Assembly: GCA_964457585.1 (NCBI GenBank)
Contig: CAYWFU010000005.1
Location: 19,217-83,216 of the forward strand
Origin: CAYWFU01 sp964457585
GTDB lineage: Bacteria; JACRDZ01
DNA length: 64,000 nt
Direction: 5' to 3'
Each line of letters starts with the position of its first letter. Position 1 is the stretch's first letter. Positions 17,517-25,801 of the stretch are shown in pieces. The position numbers were made by a program, and so were the translations under genes. Under the pieces are notes generated by a model. That model saw only the letters and a program-made list of their open reading frames with translations. It did not search any database and was not told where the DNA came from.

Positions 17517-18744
17517 TTTTTAATATTTCCACAGGATTAAGTTTATTGATTTTAATAATAGAATAAAGACTTACTATTTGTATGAAAACCAAAATTCCTA
17601 TAAATAAATAAATAATAGAAATTACATCTATAAAAGGGACAATGTTATCAAATCCACCCATCATTATTTTTACAATTTGTGAATCAATAGGGATTCCTGT
17701 TTTACCAATAAAATTTACTATTATCCAGCCTATTATTAATCCAGGTAAAACAAAATATATAGTAAGCATTGTAAATTCACCTAAAACCAATCCACCTATT
17801 TGCCATTTGGAAAGCCCCATACTCACCATTGTTCCATATTCTTTTTTTCTTTCTATAATATTAGAAAGTATAGAATCGAATAAGAATACACCAATTATTA
17901 TCATTGTTATGCTTAATACTATCCATATTGTAACAACAAAAATATTTACAATTCCAACCAACAGATTTCCATATTCTTTCCAATCCAATATTTTAAATGA
18001 ATTATCATTGATTTTATTTTGTAATATATTATTTATTGTTTCAGTACTTTTATCTTTTCGATTAACTAATATTTGTGTTACATTATTTTCATTTTCATTC
18101 ATAAGAAATTGTACATCTTTGAGCGATGCAATAATTATATGACCAACAAGCATTTCCGAAGTGCCTAATATTTGGTATATACCCTTTATAAAAAAATAAT
18201 CAAAATTTCTTCTACCATCGGAAGTAACTGTCTCAATTGAAATAATATCCCCAACATCTATTTTCATTTTTTCAGCTATTGAAGATGTGATTAGAACTTC
18301 ATTGTCGTGTAAGTTGCTATAGCTTAAATTATGTCCCTTAATAATTTTTAATTTATTTTTATATGTATTTTCAACACCGATTAAGAGCGCAATATGCTGA
18401 TTATTTTTAGTATATAAAAATGCGCGCGTGCTATATTGTTTTGTTAAAATAAGATCAGAGTCGTTTATTTTTTTAGTGATAGAAGTGCAATTAAAAGATT
18501 TTATTTTTTCATACCATAAAGCATTCATTACAGAATCTTTTGAACAAATAACCGCATTCCCTAAAAAATTATTAATTGCCCCACCAAGCATTTGACGTGT
18601 CAATCCTTGACTATATCCTAAAAAAAGTATACTTATAATACTGAAAAACATAAAGGATAAGCCAAGAAGGTATGTCCTTATTTTGCGTCTCCATAAATTT
18701 TTATTACCAAATTTTAAATAGAATAATATTTTATTTTGGAACAT
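17509..18744 (-). CDS. FtsX/MacB-type ABC permease 2
   Basis: 411 residues with the same topology as the next permease: N-terminal helix at about 20-40, a periplasmic domain, three helices from about 275 onward, and a C-terminal tail KINKLNPVEILKND. The two are paralogous but clearly diverged, as expected for a LolC/LolE-like pair. It follows a small secreted protein by 3 bases and overlaps the second permease by 8. The shared operon with biosynthetic genes suggests dedicated export rather than general lipoprotein transport. Confidence 0.9.
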   Translation of the reverse strand: MFQNKILFYLKFGNKNLWRRKIRTYLLGLSFMFFSIISILFLGYSQGLTRQMLGGAINNFLGNAVICSKDSVMNALWYEKIKSFNCTSITKKINDSDLILTKQYSTRAFLYTKNNQHIALLIGVENTYKNKLKIIKGHNLSYSNLHDNEVLITSSIAEKMKIDVGDIISIETVTSDGRRNFDYFFIKGIYQILGTSEMLVGHIIIASLKDVQFLMNENENNVTQILVNRKDKSTETINNILQNKINDNSFKILDWKEYGNLLVGIVNIFVVTIWIVLSITMIIIGVFLFDSILSNIIERKKEYGTMVSMGLSKWQIGGLVLGEFTMLTIYFVLPGLIIGWIIVNFIGKTGIPIDSQIVKIMMGGFDNIVPFIDVISIIYLFIGILVFIQIVSLYSIIKINKLNPVEILKND

Positions 18745-18747
18745 AAA

Positions 18748-19425
18748 TTATTTCACCTTAATTTCACTTTTCAATACAATTGTTTCTATTTTTTTATCAG
18801 CACGAGGTCCTTGATATTTCAAAAATTTTCTTTCCTGGGTACTATACCAATAATAGTATTTATATGGCCAGAACATTGAAGGTATAAATCCTTCTAATCC
18901 CATTTCGTATTTATAAGCTTCGTTTTTTCCCCCTTGAATATCAATTTGCTCTTTCCCTCTATATTTTAAATACATATTAACTATTTTGTTATCTTTGCTT
19001 TCTAAAAGTAAAAAATTAAGATTTGAAGAAGTGGTTGGAAATAAATAACTAAAAATATAAAACAATGAACCATTATTATCAAATGTATTTTTTTTATAAT
19101 TAATTTCAGAATTATTATCTCCTGAAATAATTATTTTATTTGTAAAATAGTTGTATTTTACTTCGCGAATTTTCTTACCAGAAGCATTAATATATTCTAC
19201 ATTAGTTGGTTTTACTTTATTAATAAAAGATATTATCTGTTTATCGCTTTTTTCTCTTACAAATGTAATTTCAATATTTTCACCATCTTGCTTGATAGTC
19301 ATTTCTATTTGTTTATTTATATCATTACATTCTAAATCATAGATATATTGGATTGTCTCAGCTTGCGAAATTTTTATAAGCATAATTAGTAATATCCCCA
19401 CTTTTAACATATTAACAAAATCCAT
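18748..19425 (-). CDS. Secreted protein of unknown function in the biosynthetic operon
   Basis: About 225 residues; I do not recognise the family. In-frame ATGs lie at 19437, 19425 and 19410. I chose 19425 because a weak GGAAAA is 5 bases ahead, but each start gives a usable signal peptide (MLKVGILLIMLIKISQAE). The mature part is beta-strand-like with no cysteine pair motif, and ends in a basic stretch. Its start overlaps the phosphopantetheinyl transferase gene and it precedes the permease pair by 3 bases, so it is probably a periplasmic or outer-membrane accessory of export. Confidence 0.65.
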   Translation of the reverse strand: MDFVNMLKVGILLIMLIKISQAETIQYIYDLECNDINKQIEMTIKQDGENIEITFVREKSDKQIISFINKVKPTNVEYINASGKKIREVKYNYFTNKIIISGDNNSEINYKKNTFDNNGSLFYIFSYLFPTTSSNLNFLLLESKDNKIVNMYLKYRGKEQIDIQGGKNEAYKYEMGLEGFIPSMFWPYKYYYWYSTQERKFLKYQGPRADKKIETIVLKSEIKVK

Positions 19426-20149
19426 TTGTTTTTCCATGTATTTTGATTGTTGAGATCGCCAGTATAAAATCTTTTTCAAATGAAAAATAAAATAGTACTT
19501 TTTTAAAAAACTTTCCTATAAATTTGTAAATTTTATGTGATATAGACAAAACTATTTTCCCTGTTTTTAAATCCAAAAATAAAATTTTTATGCTGCTAAA
19601 CCCAAATTTGAATCCAATCCCAATAGCTTTTAAAAAAGCTTCTTTTATTGTCCATAATAATAATGCTGCTTCATTTAAAGAGCAATTATTAATATTTTCG
19701 ATAATTGATTTGATTACAATAAATTCTTTCCCAGCAAAAAAAAATTTTATTGTATTTGTGTTGAAAGAACGTTGTGCTTCAATATCTATCCCAATTAGCT
19801 CGCGTTCAGATATTCCTACAGCAAAAAAATTATTGGAATGACTGATAGATGTATGCAAAAATTTTATTTTATCTGCACATTTTATTTCAATAAATGGCTG
19901 TCCCTTTGTTAATTCCTCTGTTTTTTTTAAAATATTGACTTCATTAAAAGTATTATTGTATTTATAATTTTCATATGTTAAATTTTTAATAGTCTTTTGC
20001 ACAAGCTTGGAAATATTTTGTAAATTTTCTTTAGAATCAATTTTGCATGTGGTTCCTATAATTTTACCATCTGCTTCTTTAATAATAAATTTTCCATTTA
20101 AGCTAAGTTGTTTAATTGTTGTTATTATTTTTATATCAGATGATTTCAT
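19412..20149 (-). CDS. 4'-phosphopantetheinyl transferase (Sfp-type)
   Basis: 245 residues. The magnesium and CoA-binding motifs GIDIEAQRSF and WTIKEAFLKAIGIG are those of the Sfp/AcpT superfamily, which moves phosphopantetheine from CoA to a carrier-protein serine. The length fits the Sfp class rather than AcpS. Its presence beside a dedicated ACP gene argues for secondary lipid or polyketide synthesis separate from housekeeping fatty-acid synthesis. The thioesterase gene ends on the same base where this gene starts. Confidence 0.9.
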   Translation of the reverse strand: MKSSDIKIITTIKQLSLNGKFIIKEADGKIIGTTCKIDSKENLQNISKLVQKTIKNLTYENYKYNNTFNEVNILKKTEELTKGQPFIEIKCADKIKFLHTSISHSNNFFAVGISERELIGIDIEAQRSFNTNTIKFFFAGKEFIVIKSIIENINNCSLNEAALLLWTIKEAFLKAIGIGFKFGFSSIKILFLDLKTGKIVLSISHKIYKFIGKFFKKVLFYFSFEKDFILAISTIKIHGKTNGFC

Positions 20150-20613
20150 TAAATCAAACCTCTATTTTTTTTGCTGTTATCCCATATAAATTCAGGATGT
20201 TTATTTAACATTTTATTTAATGGATTTTTAAATATCTCGGGCATACATACAAGTAAATTTCCATTAAATGTTATAAATGCATTTATTGTTTTTCCGTAAG
20301 AAAGAATCTCTTCGGTGTTTTTACGTATTACTTCATAATGAAGGATAAGCAGAGATTTATCCGTTGGTTCATAAAAACATTTTACAATCAAATTATCAGG
20401 AAAACGCGCTGGTTTACGATATTGGCATTCAGAATGTATAACAGGCACAAGGATCCCAGTCTTTTTCAATTCATCATAAGTTATTCCAAGAGCTTGCATT
20501 GCAAAATTATAGCGAGCGATTTCAAACCAGACATAGTAAACACTATTATGGACCACCCCCATTTCATCCTGTTCATTGAACCTTACATTAATTTCAACTA
20601 TGTTAATATCCAT
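20149..20613 (-). CDS. Acyl thioesterase (4HBT hotdog, YbgC/FadM-like)
   Basis: 154 residues with the hotdog thioesterase start VRFNEQDEMGVVHNSVYYVWFE. The Asp plus GVVHNS corresponds to the catalytic D-x-x-G-x-V-x(N/H) block of YbgC-type enzymes. It would hydrolyse or release acyl chains from CoA or ACP. Aryl-polyene clusters commonly include such a gene. It is joined end-to-start with fabZ (shared base 20613) and the transferase gene (20149), which implies coupled translation. Confidence 0.88.
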   Translation of the reverse strand: MDINIVEINVRFNEQDEMGVVHNSVYYVWFEIARYNFAMQALGITYDELKKTGILVPVIHSECQYRKPARFPDNLIVKCFYEPTDKSLLILHYEVIRKNTEEILSYGKTINAFITFNGNLLVCMPEIFKNPLNKMLNKHPEFIWDNSKKNRGLI

Positions 20614-21041
20614 TAATTCTCCTTGCTTTCAAAACTATAAGTAATTTCTCCTGTTGCTACGATAATTTTATCAACACTAACAGTTGAAGCTACTTTAAAA
20701 ATATTTCCTAATGACCCTATACATTGAGAAGAAATTAACATTGTATCACCAGGTATAACTGGTTTCTTAAATTTAACTTTATCAACAGCAGCTATTACAC
20801 CGTTTTGCTTTTCACCTTGCCTGGCAAAAATAAAACCACCTGCTTGCGCCATAGATTCAATTATTAAAACTCCTGGTAAAATTGGATCATCTGGAAAGTG
20901 TCCCAGGAAACATGGTTCGCTTATAGTAACATTTTTTAATGCAATACAGGATTTTCTATATTCAATTTCTAAAATTCGGTCAACCTGAACAAAAGGAAAT
21001 TTTTGTCTTAGGTATTCATTTATTTCTTTTGCTAAAATCAT
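20613..21041 (-). CDS. 3-hydroxyacyl-ACP dehydratase (FabZ-like)
   Basis: 142 residues from the ATG at 21041, chosen for its AAAGGAGCG site; a longer frame upstream overlaps the oxidoreductase. It has the FabZ active-site block GHFPDDPILPGVLIIESMAQAGG (shown only in part), with catalytic His48 and Glu62. It dehydrates 3-hydroxyacyl-ACP to trans-2-enoyl-ACP. With two ketoreductases and no enoyl reductase in the window, repeated use would leave conjugated double bonds. Confidence 0.9.
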   Translation of the reverse strand: MILAKEINEYLRQKFPFVQVDRILEIEYRKSCIALKNVTISEPCFLGHFPDDPILPGVLIIESMAQAGGFIFARQGEKQNGVIAAVDKVKFKKPVIPGDTMLISSQCIGSLGNIFKVASTVSVDKIIVATGEITYSFESKEN

Positions 21042-22390
21042 AATCGCTCCTTTATAAATTCTTTTTTTATTTGCGCACTTGCGGCAATAGAAGATGTAAA
21101 CCATGCACCTCCCCATTGCCCTGTTGTGAGTAATCGCTTTACAGAATTATTTTGCGTGAAAGGATTATTCTTTATCTCATCAGGATTAAAAGCCCATCGG
21201 TTACAAAAACCATCAGAATATCCCCATCCCTTTTCTATTTGTTCAGGTGTCTGTATTTCTATGCGTGTAATAAAATTTTCAAAATTTTCTATATGATTAG
21301 AAATGACTGAAATCATTCTATTTTTTGAAATATTATAATCTAATGTATCTCTTTTTATGGATTGCAAATTAATATCTTTTTGCAAAACAATCTGTTTTTT
21401 TTCTTTATCTGGATAAACTTTTAGAGTTGTAAAATAATTGTTATCTCCTTCATCAAGCGAATAATAATAAGCAAAACAGGGATCAAACAATTTAAAATCA
21501 AAATCTTTTTTTATATAAAGTATAATAGAAAAATGTGATATTTTTTCTTCTATTGTGTTGACAAAATTTGGTTTGTACTCATATTCATGTAAATAATTTT
21601 TATATGTCATTAATTCATCAAATGTGCTGATAATCCATTTGCATTCAATTGCTTCATGATTTTCACATTCAATATTAAAATCATTTTTACAATTTATAAT
21701 TATATTTCTTGCATTTTTATTTTTATCCACTTTACTTCCAAAATCATTAATAGTTTTTTCGAATACAGTACAAATTTTTTTATATCCGCCATTTATATAA
21801 TGTGAATCAAATACCTGTTTAACTAAATATCCCGCCATAACAGGAAGTGTTGTCCTCATACGTGGAAGATTTGCAAGCAGGATACTTTTAATTTTTTTAT
21901 TCGTAAAAAGACTATCGACAAAATCATAATATATTATATCTTTGTGTTGAAACATTTTTTTTGATTTCGCTATATTCATAACAAATGAAGATTGTATTAG
22001 ACTTATCCATTCTTCACCTAGTTTTGTCATCTCATCAAAATAAAATATAAGATTTTTATGTTCATTTGGGAATAAATTCAACATACGTTCTTTATAATTA
22101 TTCCACCCAAAAGGTCTCATTAAATCAATATCCGGAGTTATTATTCTATCTATATATGCTGGTTTAAAAATGTCCAGATCTTTTCGTATATTCAGAGTAT
22201 CTAACACATACCCCATAACACCATGTGCGCAATCCCAGCTATAAAATAATGGTTTCTCTTCATGATATATGTTAGAGTTTTTTTTATTATGATTAATCAC
22301 TAAAGTCGAAATTCCATTTTTTGCTAATAATGCAGCAGCAGCTAAGCCATCTATACTACTTCCAATAACAACAACATCAAATTTATTCAC
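21038..22390 (-). CDS. FAD-dependent oxidoreductase (phytoene desaturase/NAD(P)-binding type)
   Basis: 450 residues. The N-terminal dinucleotide-binding fold is FDVVVIGSSIDGLAAAALLAKNG, with an atypical Ser-Ser in place of the usual Gly-x-Gly, followed by a diverged body and a C-terminal FAD-contact block TTGQWGGAWFTSSIAASAQI. It resembles CrtI-like amine-oxidase-fold enzymes more than other flavoproteins. Its start overlaps the BtrH-like gene by 8 bases and its end overlaps fabZ by 4. A reaction on the growing or finished unsaturated chain is likely, but the substrate is unknown. Confidence 0.75.
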   Translation of the reverse strand: MNKFDVVVIGSSIDGLAAAALLAKNGISTLVINHNKKNSNIYHEEKPLFYSWDCAHGVMGYVLDTLNIRKDLDIFKPAYIDRIITPDIDLMRPFGWNNYKERMLNLFPNEHKNLIFYFDEMTKLGEEWISLIQSSFVMNIAKSKKMFQHKDIIYYDFVDSLFTNKKIKSILLANLPRMRTTLPVMAGYLVKQVFDSHYINGGYKKICTVFEKTINDFGSKVDKNKNARNIIINCKNDFNIECENHEAIECKWIISTFDELMTYKNYLHEYEYKPNFVNTIEEKISHFSIILYIKKDFDFKLFDPCFAYYYSLDEGDNNYFTTLKVYPDKEKKQIVLQKDINLQSIKRDTLDYNISKNRMISVISNHIENFENFITRIEIQTPEQIEKGWGYSDGFCNRWAFNPDEIKNNPFTQNNSVKRLLTTGQWGGAWFTSSIAASAQIKKEFIKERL

Positions 22391-23453
22391 AAAAAATTTC
22401 CCTTAGTATATAAATTCCTATTTCTTCATTTTTATAAATTTCATTCAAAAGAATTTGATTTTTATCTGGAAATTCCCATAATCCTTTTGATGTGTCTTTG
22501 GAGCTTTCAAGTAAAAGGTGCGCTATTTCCTTCCAATGGTCGCCAAGATCGCAATAAATTTTGCTTATCTGATTTAATTTTGGTTCTTTAACAATTTCTT
22601 CTGCTTTTCTTAAGAATCTTGAAAATAGTCTACGAAAATTTCCACCACCTGTTCCAACGACTTCAAGCATCATATAAGTCATATACGCATTTTGCTTAAG
22701 TAAGTCTGGAGACATAAATTTAGGCCAGGAAACAACCCTCTGGCAAAATTTTTGTAGTCCTGGTAAGCCTAAAACTTCATACCAGGGATTAAGCATTGTA
22801 TGAACATTAAGCCGTATCCCTTTTNNNNNNNNNNATACGTCATATCGGTCAGGGAATATCCCTTTTTTTATTGCATCCTCAATGGGCATAAATTTGTCTG
22901 GAAATAAAAAAGTATAAAATAAATTATTTGGTGGAGTTTGTCCTGCTTTTGAGCCCATAGCTTGTTTTAATTCAGATATTAAAACTTTTTGCGGTTCTGC
23001 CCAAACATAATCAGATAAATATGCAATCCCGTTTTTTTCATCATAACCAATTACACTTACTCGATGCCCACCATAGCGAACATCATTAAAAAGGTTAAAT
23101 CGTTTACGCATATATTCCAAATAAGATGCATCCACATTTATAAGAGCTGGTTGATTATTATCAACTAAATTTTTAACTTCTTCCCAGGCTTTATTATTAT
23201 CATCGGTTGTGTACGGAATTGCCATCGCACCAATATGATAACAGATTTTATCTTCCAGATCATCGCTTCTGCCAAGCACAAAATAAAGTGGTGGATTAAA
23301 AGCTTTTCTATAGATAAAACCAAGACCTGCACCTATACCAAAGCATAATTCTTCTGAAATATTTAATCCATAATAATTTAAAATATTGCTCATCTGTAAT
23401 GATGAACAATGTGAACCCATTTTATGTTTATAATTTTCTATCATTCGATTCAT
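22383..23453 (-). CDS. BtrH N-terminal domain protein 1 (interrupted by a sequence gap)
   Basis: About 356 residues, with four unknown ones at the 10-N gap. The start GSHCSSLQMSNILNYYG and the later GGHRVSVIGYD match the BtrH_N domain, a papain-like fold with Cys and His. BtrH of butirosin synthesis moves an acyl group from a carrier protein to an amine. The frame is open on both sides of the gap as given, but the true gap length is unknown. It is a clear paralog of the next gene upstream. Two such genes beside an ACP suggest acyl-ACP-dependent acyltransfer. A protease-like role cannot be excluded. Confidence 0.8.
   Translation of the reverse strand: MNRMIENYKHKMGSHCSSLQMSNILNYYGLNISEELCFGIGAGLGFIYRKAFNPPLYFVLGRSDDLEDKICYHIGAMAIPYTTDDNNKAWEEVKNLVDNNQPALINVDASYLEYMRKRFNLFNDVRYGGHRVSVIGYDEKNGIAYLSDYVWAEPQKVLISELKQAMGSKAGQTPPNNLFYTFLFPDKFMPIEDAIKKGIFPDRYDVXXXXKGIRLNVHTMLNPWYEVLGLPGLQKFCQRVVSWPKFMSPDLLKQNAYMTYMMLEVVGTGGGNFRRLFSRFLRKAEEIVKEPKLNQISKIYCDLGDHWKEIAHLLLESSKDTSKGLWEFPDKNQILLNEIYKNEEIGIYILREIFCE
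22825..22834. other. Run of 10 N (assembly gap)
   Basis: Ten undetermined bases inside the first BtrH-like gene. Scaffolders often write 10 N for a gap of unknown size. The flanking frames agree with a 10-base gap, but the local protein is about 10 residues longer than its paralog here, so the true length may differ. Confidence 0.99.
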
Positions 23454-23465
23454 TGTTAGATTTCC

Positions 23466-24560
23466 TTAAATTATTTCTTCAAGATATTCAATTGCTTGTA
23501 TTTCTTTTTGATAAATTTCTTCTATTAAAATTTTTGCTGAGATATTTTTATCAAACAATCCTTTGTCTGGTGCATTAATGCTTTCTACAATAAGTCTGGA
23601 TACCAAAACCCATAGATCACGCAATTCCCAATATTTTGCTGCTGCTTGTTTTAGTTTTTCATTTTTGATTATCGCTGATGATTCATCTAGAAATTTAGCA
23701 AATAATTTTCTTAAAAAGCCGCCATCTTTACAAATTCTATCTGAAGAATTGTAAACCATATAAAGACTTCGTTGCAGTTGAAACGTGTCCATCAAATCAG
23801 GCCATTTAAAAATTTCATCTTTAAATTTTTTTAAACCATCTAATCCGAAATGATGATGGGGACTAAATTTATATGGATATTTCATTTGATGTATAGTGCG
23901 TTGGATACTATTTATTATCATGCTACTTAATGGAGGAAGTTTGGGCGGTACATAGTAAACCGACCATTCATTTTCTGGTGGAACAAAACCATCAAACACT
24001 TCACGGCATTCTCTTAATTTATCTAAAGGTATTTTGACTGGATCTTTTAGCATTGTTTCGATTATTAATACTGTTCCTTCCTGCTCGTCATATCCGATAA
24101 TTATAATCACATGTCCGCCAATTTGAAAATTTATCCAGTCAATACCAGGATTTTTAGAGTTGAGCGCAGGAATTCCTAATAAGGGAATATATTTCATCAT
24201 TTCAACTTCAACAACCACTGGTCTTCCATCATTGATATATTTTTTAACAGTATCCCAGGCTCCATTAGAATTTCTTGTGCGACCTGATTGACTCCATACA
24301 TTTGTTAATCTGCATGCATTACGTAAAGGGAATGGGGCAAAACCTGTTGCTATATAAAATGGAAGAAAATAATCTGGAGATAAAGGACGTGTAAGGTGTC
24401 CTGCTCCATAACCAAATCCCATTGCACTTGAAATTCCAAAACACATTTCCAGTGTAAGATCATATCCATAATAATGAAGAATATCTCTGAATGAACTTAT
24501 CTCACAGAGAAAATCTCCTTTTTTATGATATGCTGGAAAATCTTTTATTATTTTTTTCAT
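23466..24560 (-). CDS. BtrH N-terminal domain protein 2
   Basis: 364 residues, paralogous to the adjacent gene along its whole length. FLCEISSFRDILHYYG (Cys at about residue 19) and IGGHVIIIIGYDEQEG hold the presumed catalytic Cys and His, followed by a helical C-terminal region with GLDGLKKFKDEIFKWPDL, which aligns with GLPGLQKFCQRVVSWPKF in copy 1. The second copy may act on a different acceptor or form a heterodimer. A 155-base gap with an inverted repeat separates it from the ACP gene. Confidence 0.82.
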   Translation of the reverse strand: MKKIIKDFPAYHKKGDFLCEISSFRDILHYYGYDLTLEMCFGISSAMGFGYGAGHLTRPLSPDYFLPFYIATGFAPFPLRNACRLTNVWSQSGRTRNSNGAWDTVKKYINDGRPVVVEVEMMKYIPLLGIPALNSKNPGIDWINFQIGGHVIIIIGYDEQEGTVLIIETMLKDPVKIPLDKLRECREVFDGFVPPENEWSVYYVPPKLPPLSSMIINSIQRTIHQMKYPYKFSPHHHFGLDGLKKFKDEIFKWPDLMDTFQLQRSLYMVYNSSDRICKDGGFLRKLFAKFLDESSAIIKNEKLKQAAAKYWELRDLWVLVSRLIVESINAPDKGLFDKNISAKILIEEIYQKEIQAIEYLEEII

Positions 24561-24577
24561 AATTTTTACCTGTTTTC

Positions 24578-24643
24578 ACCACGAAGTACACGAAAAAATT
24601 AGATAAAAATTAATTTTTTAGTGTGCTTCGTTATCTTCGTGGT
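24578..24643. repeat. Inverted repeat of ACCACGAAG type
   Basis: ACCACGAAGTACACGAAAAAATTA on the left faces its imperfect complement ending CTTCGTGGT on the right, around a short AT-rich loop. It occupies the 155-base space between the ACP and BtrH-like genes and contains no open frame. It could also fold in the operon mRNA. Confidence 0.75.
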
Positions 24644-24715
24644 TATTAATTTCTTAATTCTAGATAATAAAGTTGTTGGAAATAACAATCCTATATATAA
24701 CCCATTTTATCTTGT

Positions 24716-25006
24716 CTATTGCGCTTGCTGCTTTTCATGAATAAATTTAGTTATTTTGTTAACATTTTCAAAAATGAACATGTCATCATCGGTAATAGTA
24801 ATTCCAAATTCATTGTTTAATCCAACAACAAGTTCCAATGCATCGATAGAATCAAGTCCTAATCCTTTTTTACTTCCTTCTACTTCAGAACCTAAAAAAA
24901 TTGGCGCATCAGAAATTATATTTTCAGGAGTAATTTTTAAATTAAGTCTTTCTATCATTAATTCTTTAATCCTTTTTTCAATTTGTTCACTTGATAAGTT
25001 ACTCAT
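24716..25006 (-). CDS. Acyl carrier protein
   Basis: 96 residues with the carrier-protein fold and the phosphopantetheine site Ser53 in GLGLDSIDALELVVGL. The insertion EVEGSKKGLG before the site makes it a little longer than AcpP and is common in carrier proteins of aryl-polyene and related clusters. It is the only ACP in the operon, with a dedicated transferase and ketosynthases, so it most likely carries the chain being built. Confidence 0.93.
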   Translation of the reverse strand: MSNLSSEQIEKRIKELMIERLNLKITPENIISDAPIFLGSEVEGSKKGLGLDSIDALELVVGLNNEFGITITDDDMFIFENVNKITKFIHEKQQAQ

Positions 25007-25036
25007 CTTTTCCCTCCTTCCTTTTAAATAGTATTG

Positions 25037-25783
25037 CTAGGTAATTGTTACTCCACCATCAATCACAATTGTCTGTCCTGTGATATAATCAGCGTTTTTG
25101 CTTATTAGAAAAGATAAATTTGAAGCAATTTCTTCTGGAGTTGCAAAACGTTTTAATGGAATATTGTCTTTATATTTTTGAAGTTTAGTTTCATTTATAG
25201 ATTTAAGCATTTCAGTTTCAACATATCCTAAAGCAACTGCATTAACAGTAATATTATATAGTGCAACTTCTTTAGCTAGAGATTTTGTAAATCCTATTAA
25301 AGCGGATTTTGACGTGCTGTAGTTTGTTTGACCAGGAGTACCAATCAAGCCGCTGATTGAACCAACATTTATTATTCGCCCAAATTTTGATTTCATCATT
25401 GGTTTTATAACCTCTTGAGTAAATAAAATACTACCAATAAGATTAGTTGAAATAACTTCTTTCCAATCCGATTCCTTCATCATAAAAAGCATTCCATCGC
25501 GCAATATACCAGCATTGTTAATTAAAATATCAATTTTGCCGTAGCATTCTAAAGTATCATTTACAATCCTATTTACATCTTCTATGTTTGCCACTGAACC
25601 TTTCATAGCTTTTGCTTTTCCACCCTCATTGCAAATTTCATCAACTGTCTTTTCTGCTAAAGTTGAATCAGATGAATAATTTACAATAACGTTTATTCCC
25701 TGTTTTGCAAATTGTTTGCAAATAGCTTTACCAATACCACGAGAACCGCCAGTGACAATGGCAACTAAATCAGAATCATTCAT
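25037..25783 (-). CDS. 3-oxoacyl-ACP reductase (FabG-like) 1
   Basis: 248 residues from ATG 25783, preferred because GGGAG lies 8 bases ahead, while the earlier in-frame ATG at 25798 has no site. It is a short-chain dehydrogenase with TGGSRGIG for NADP binding, NNAGI, and the catalytic Ser...Tyr-x3-Lys set (VGSISG, YSTSK). The C-terminus DGGVTIT is FabG-like. It would reduce the 3-keto group after each condensation. A second FabG-like gene lies 4 kb upstream in the same operon. Confidence 0.92.
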   Translation of the reverse strand: MNDSDLVAIVTGGSRGIGKAICKQFAKQGINVIVNYSSDSTLAEKTVDEICNEGGKAKAMKGSVANIEDVNRIVNDTLECYGKIDILINNAGILRDGMLFMMKESDWKEVISTNLIGSILFTQEVIKPMMKSKFGRIINVGSISGLIGTPGQTNYSTSKSALIGFTKSLAKEVALYNITVNAVALGYVETEMLKSINETKLQKYKDNIPLKRFATPEEIASNLSFLISKNADYITGQTIVIDGGVTIT

Positions 25784-25801
25784 TCCTTTATCTCCCATCT
25801 A

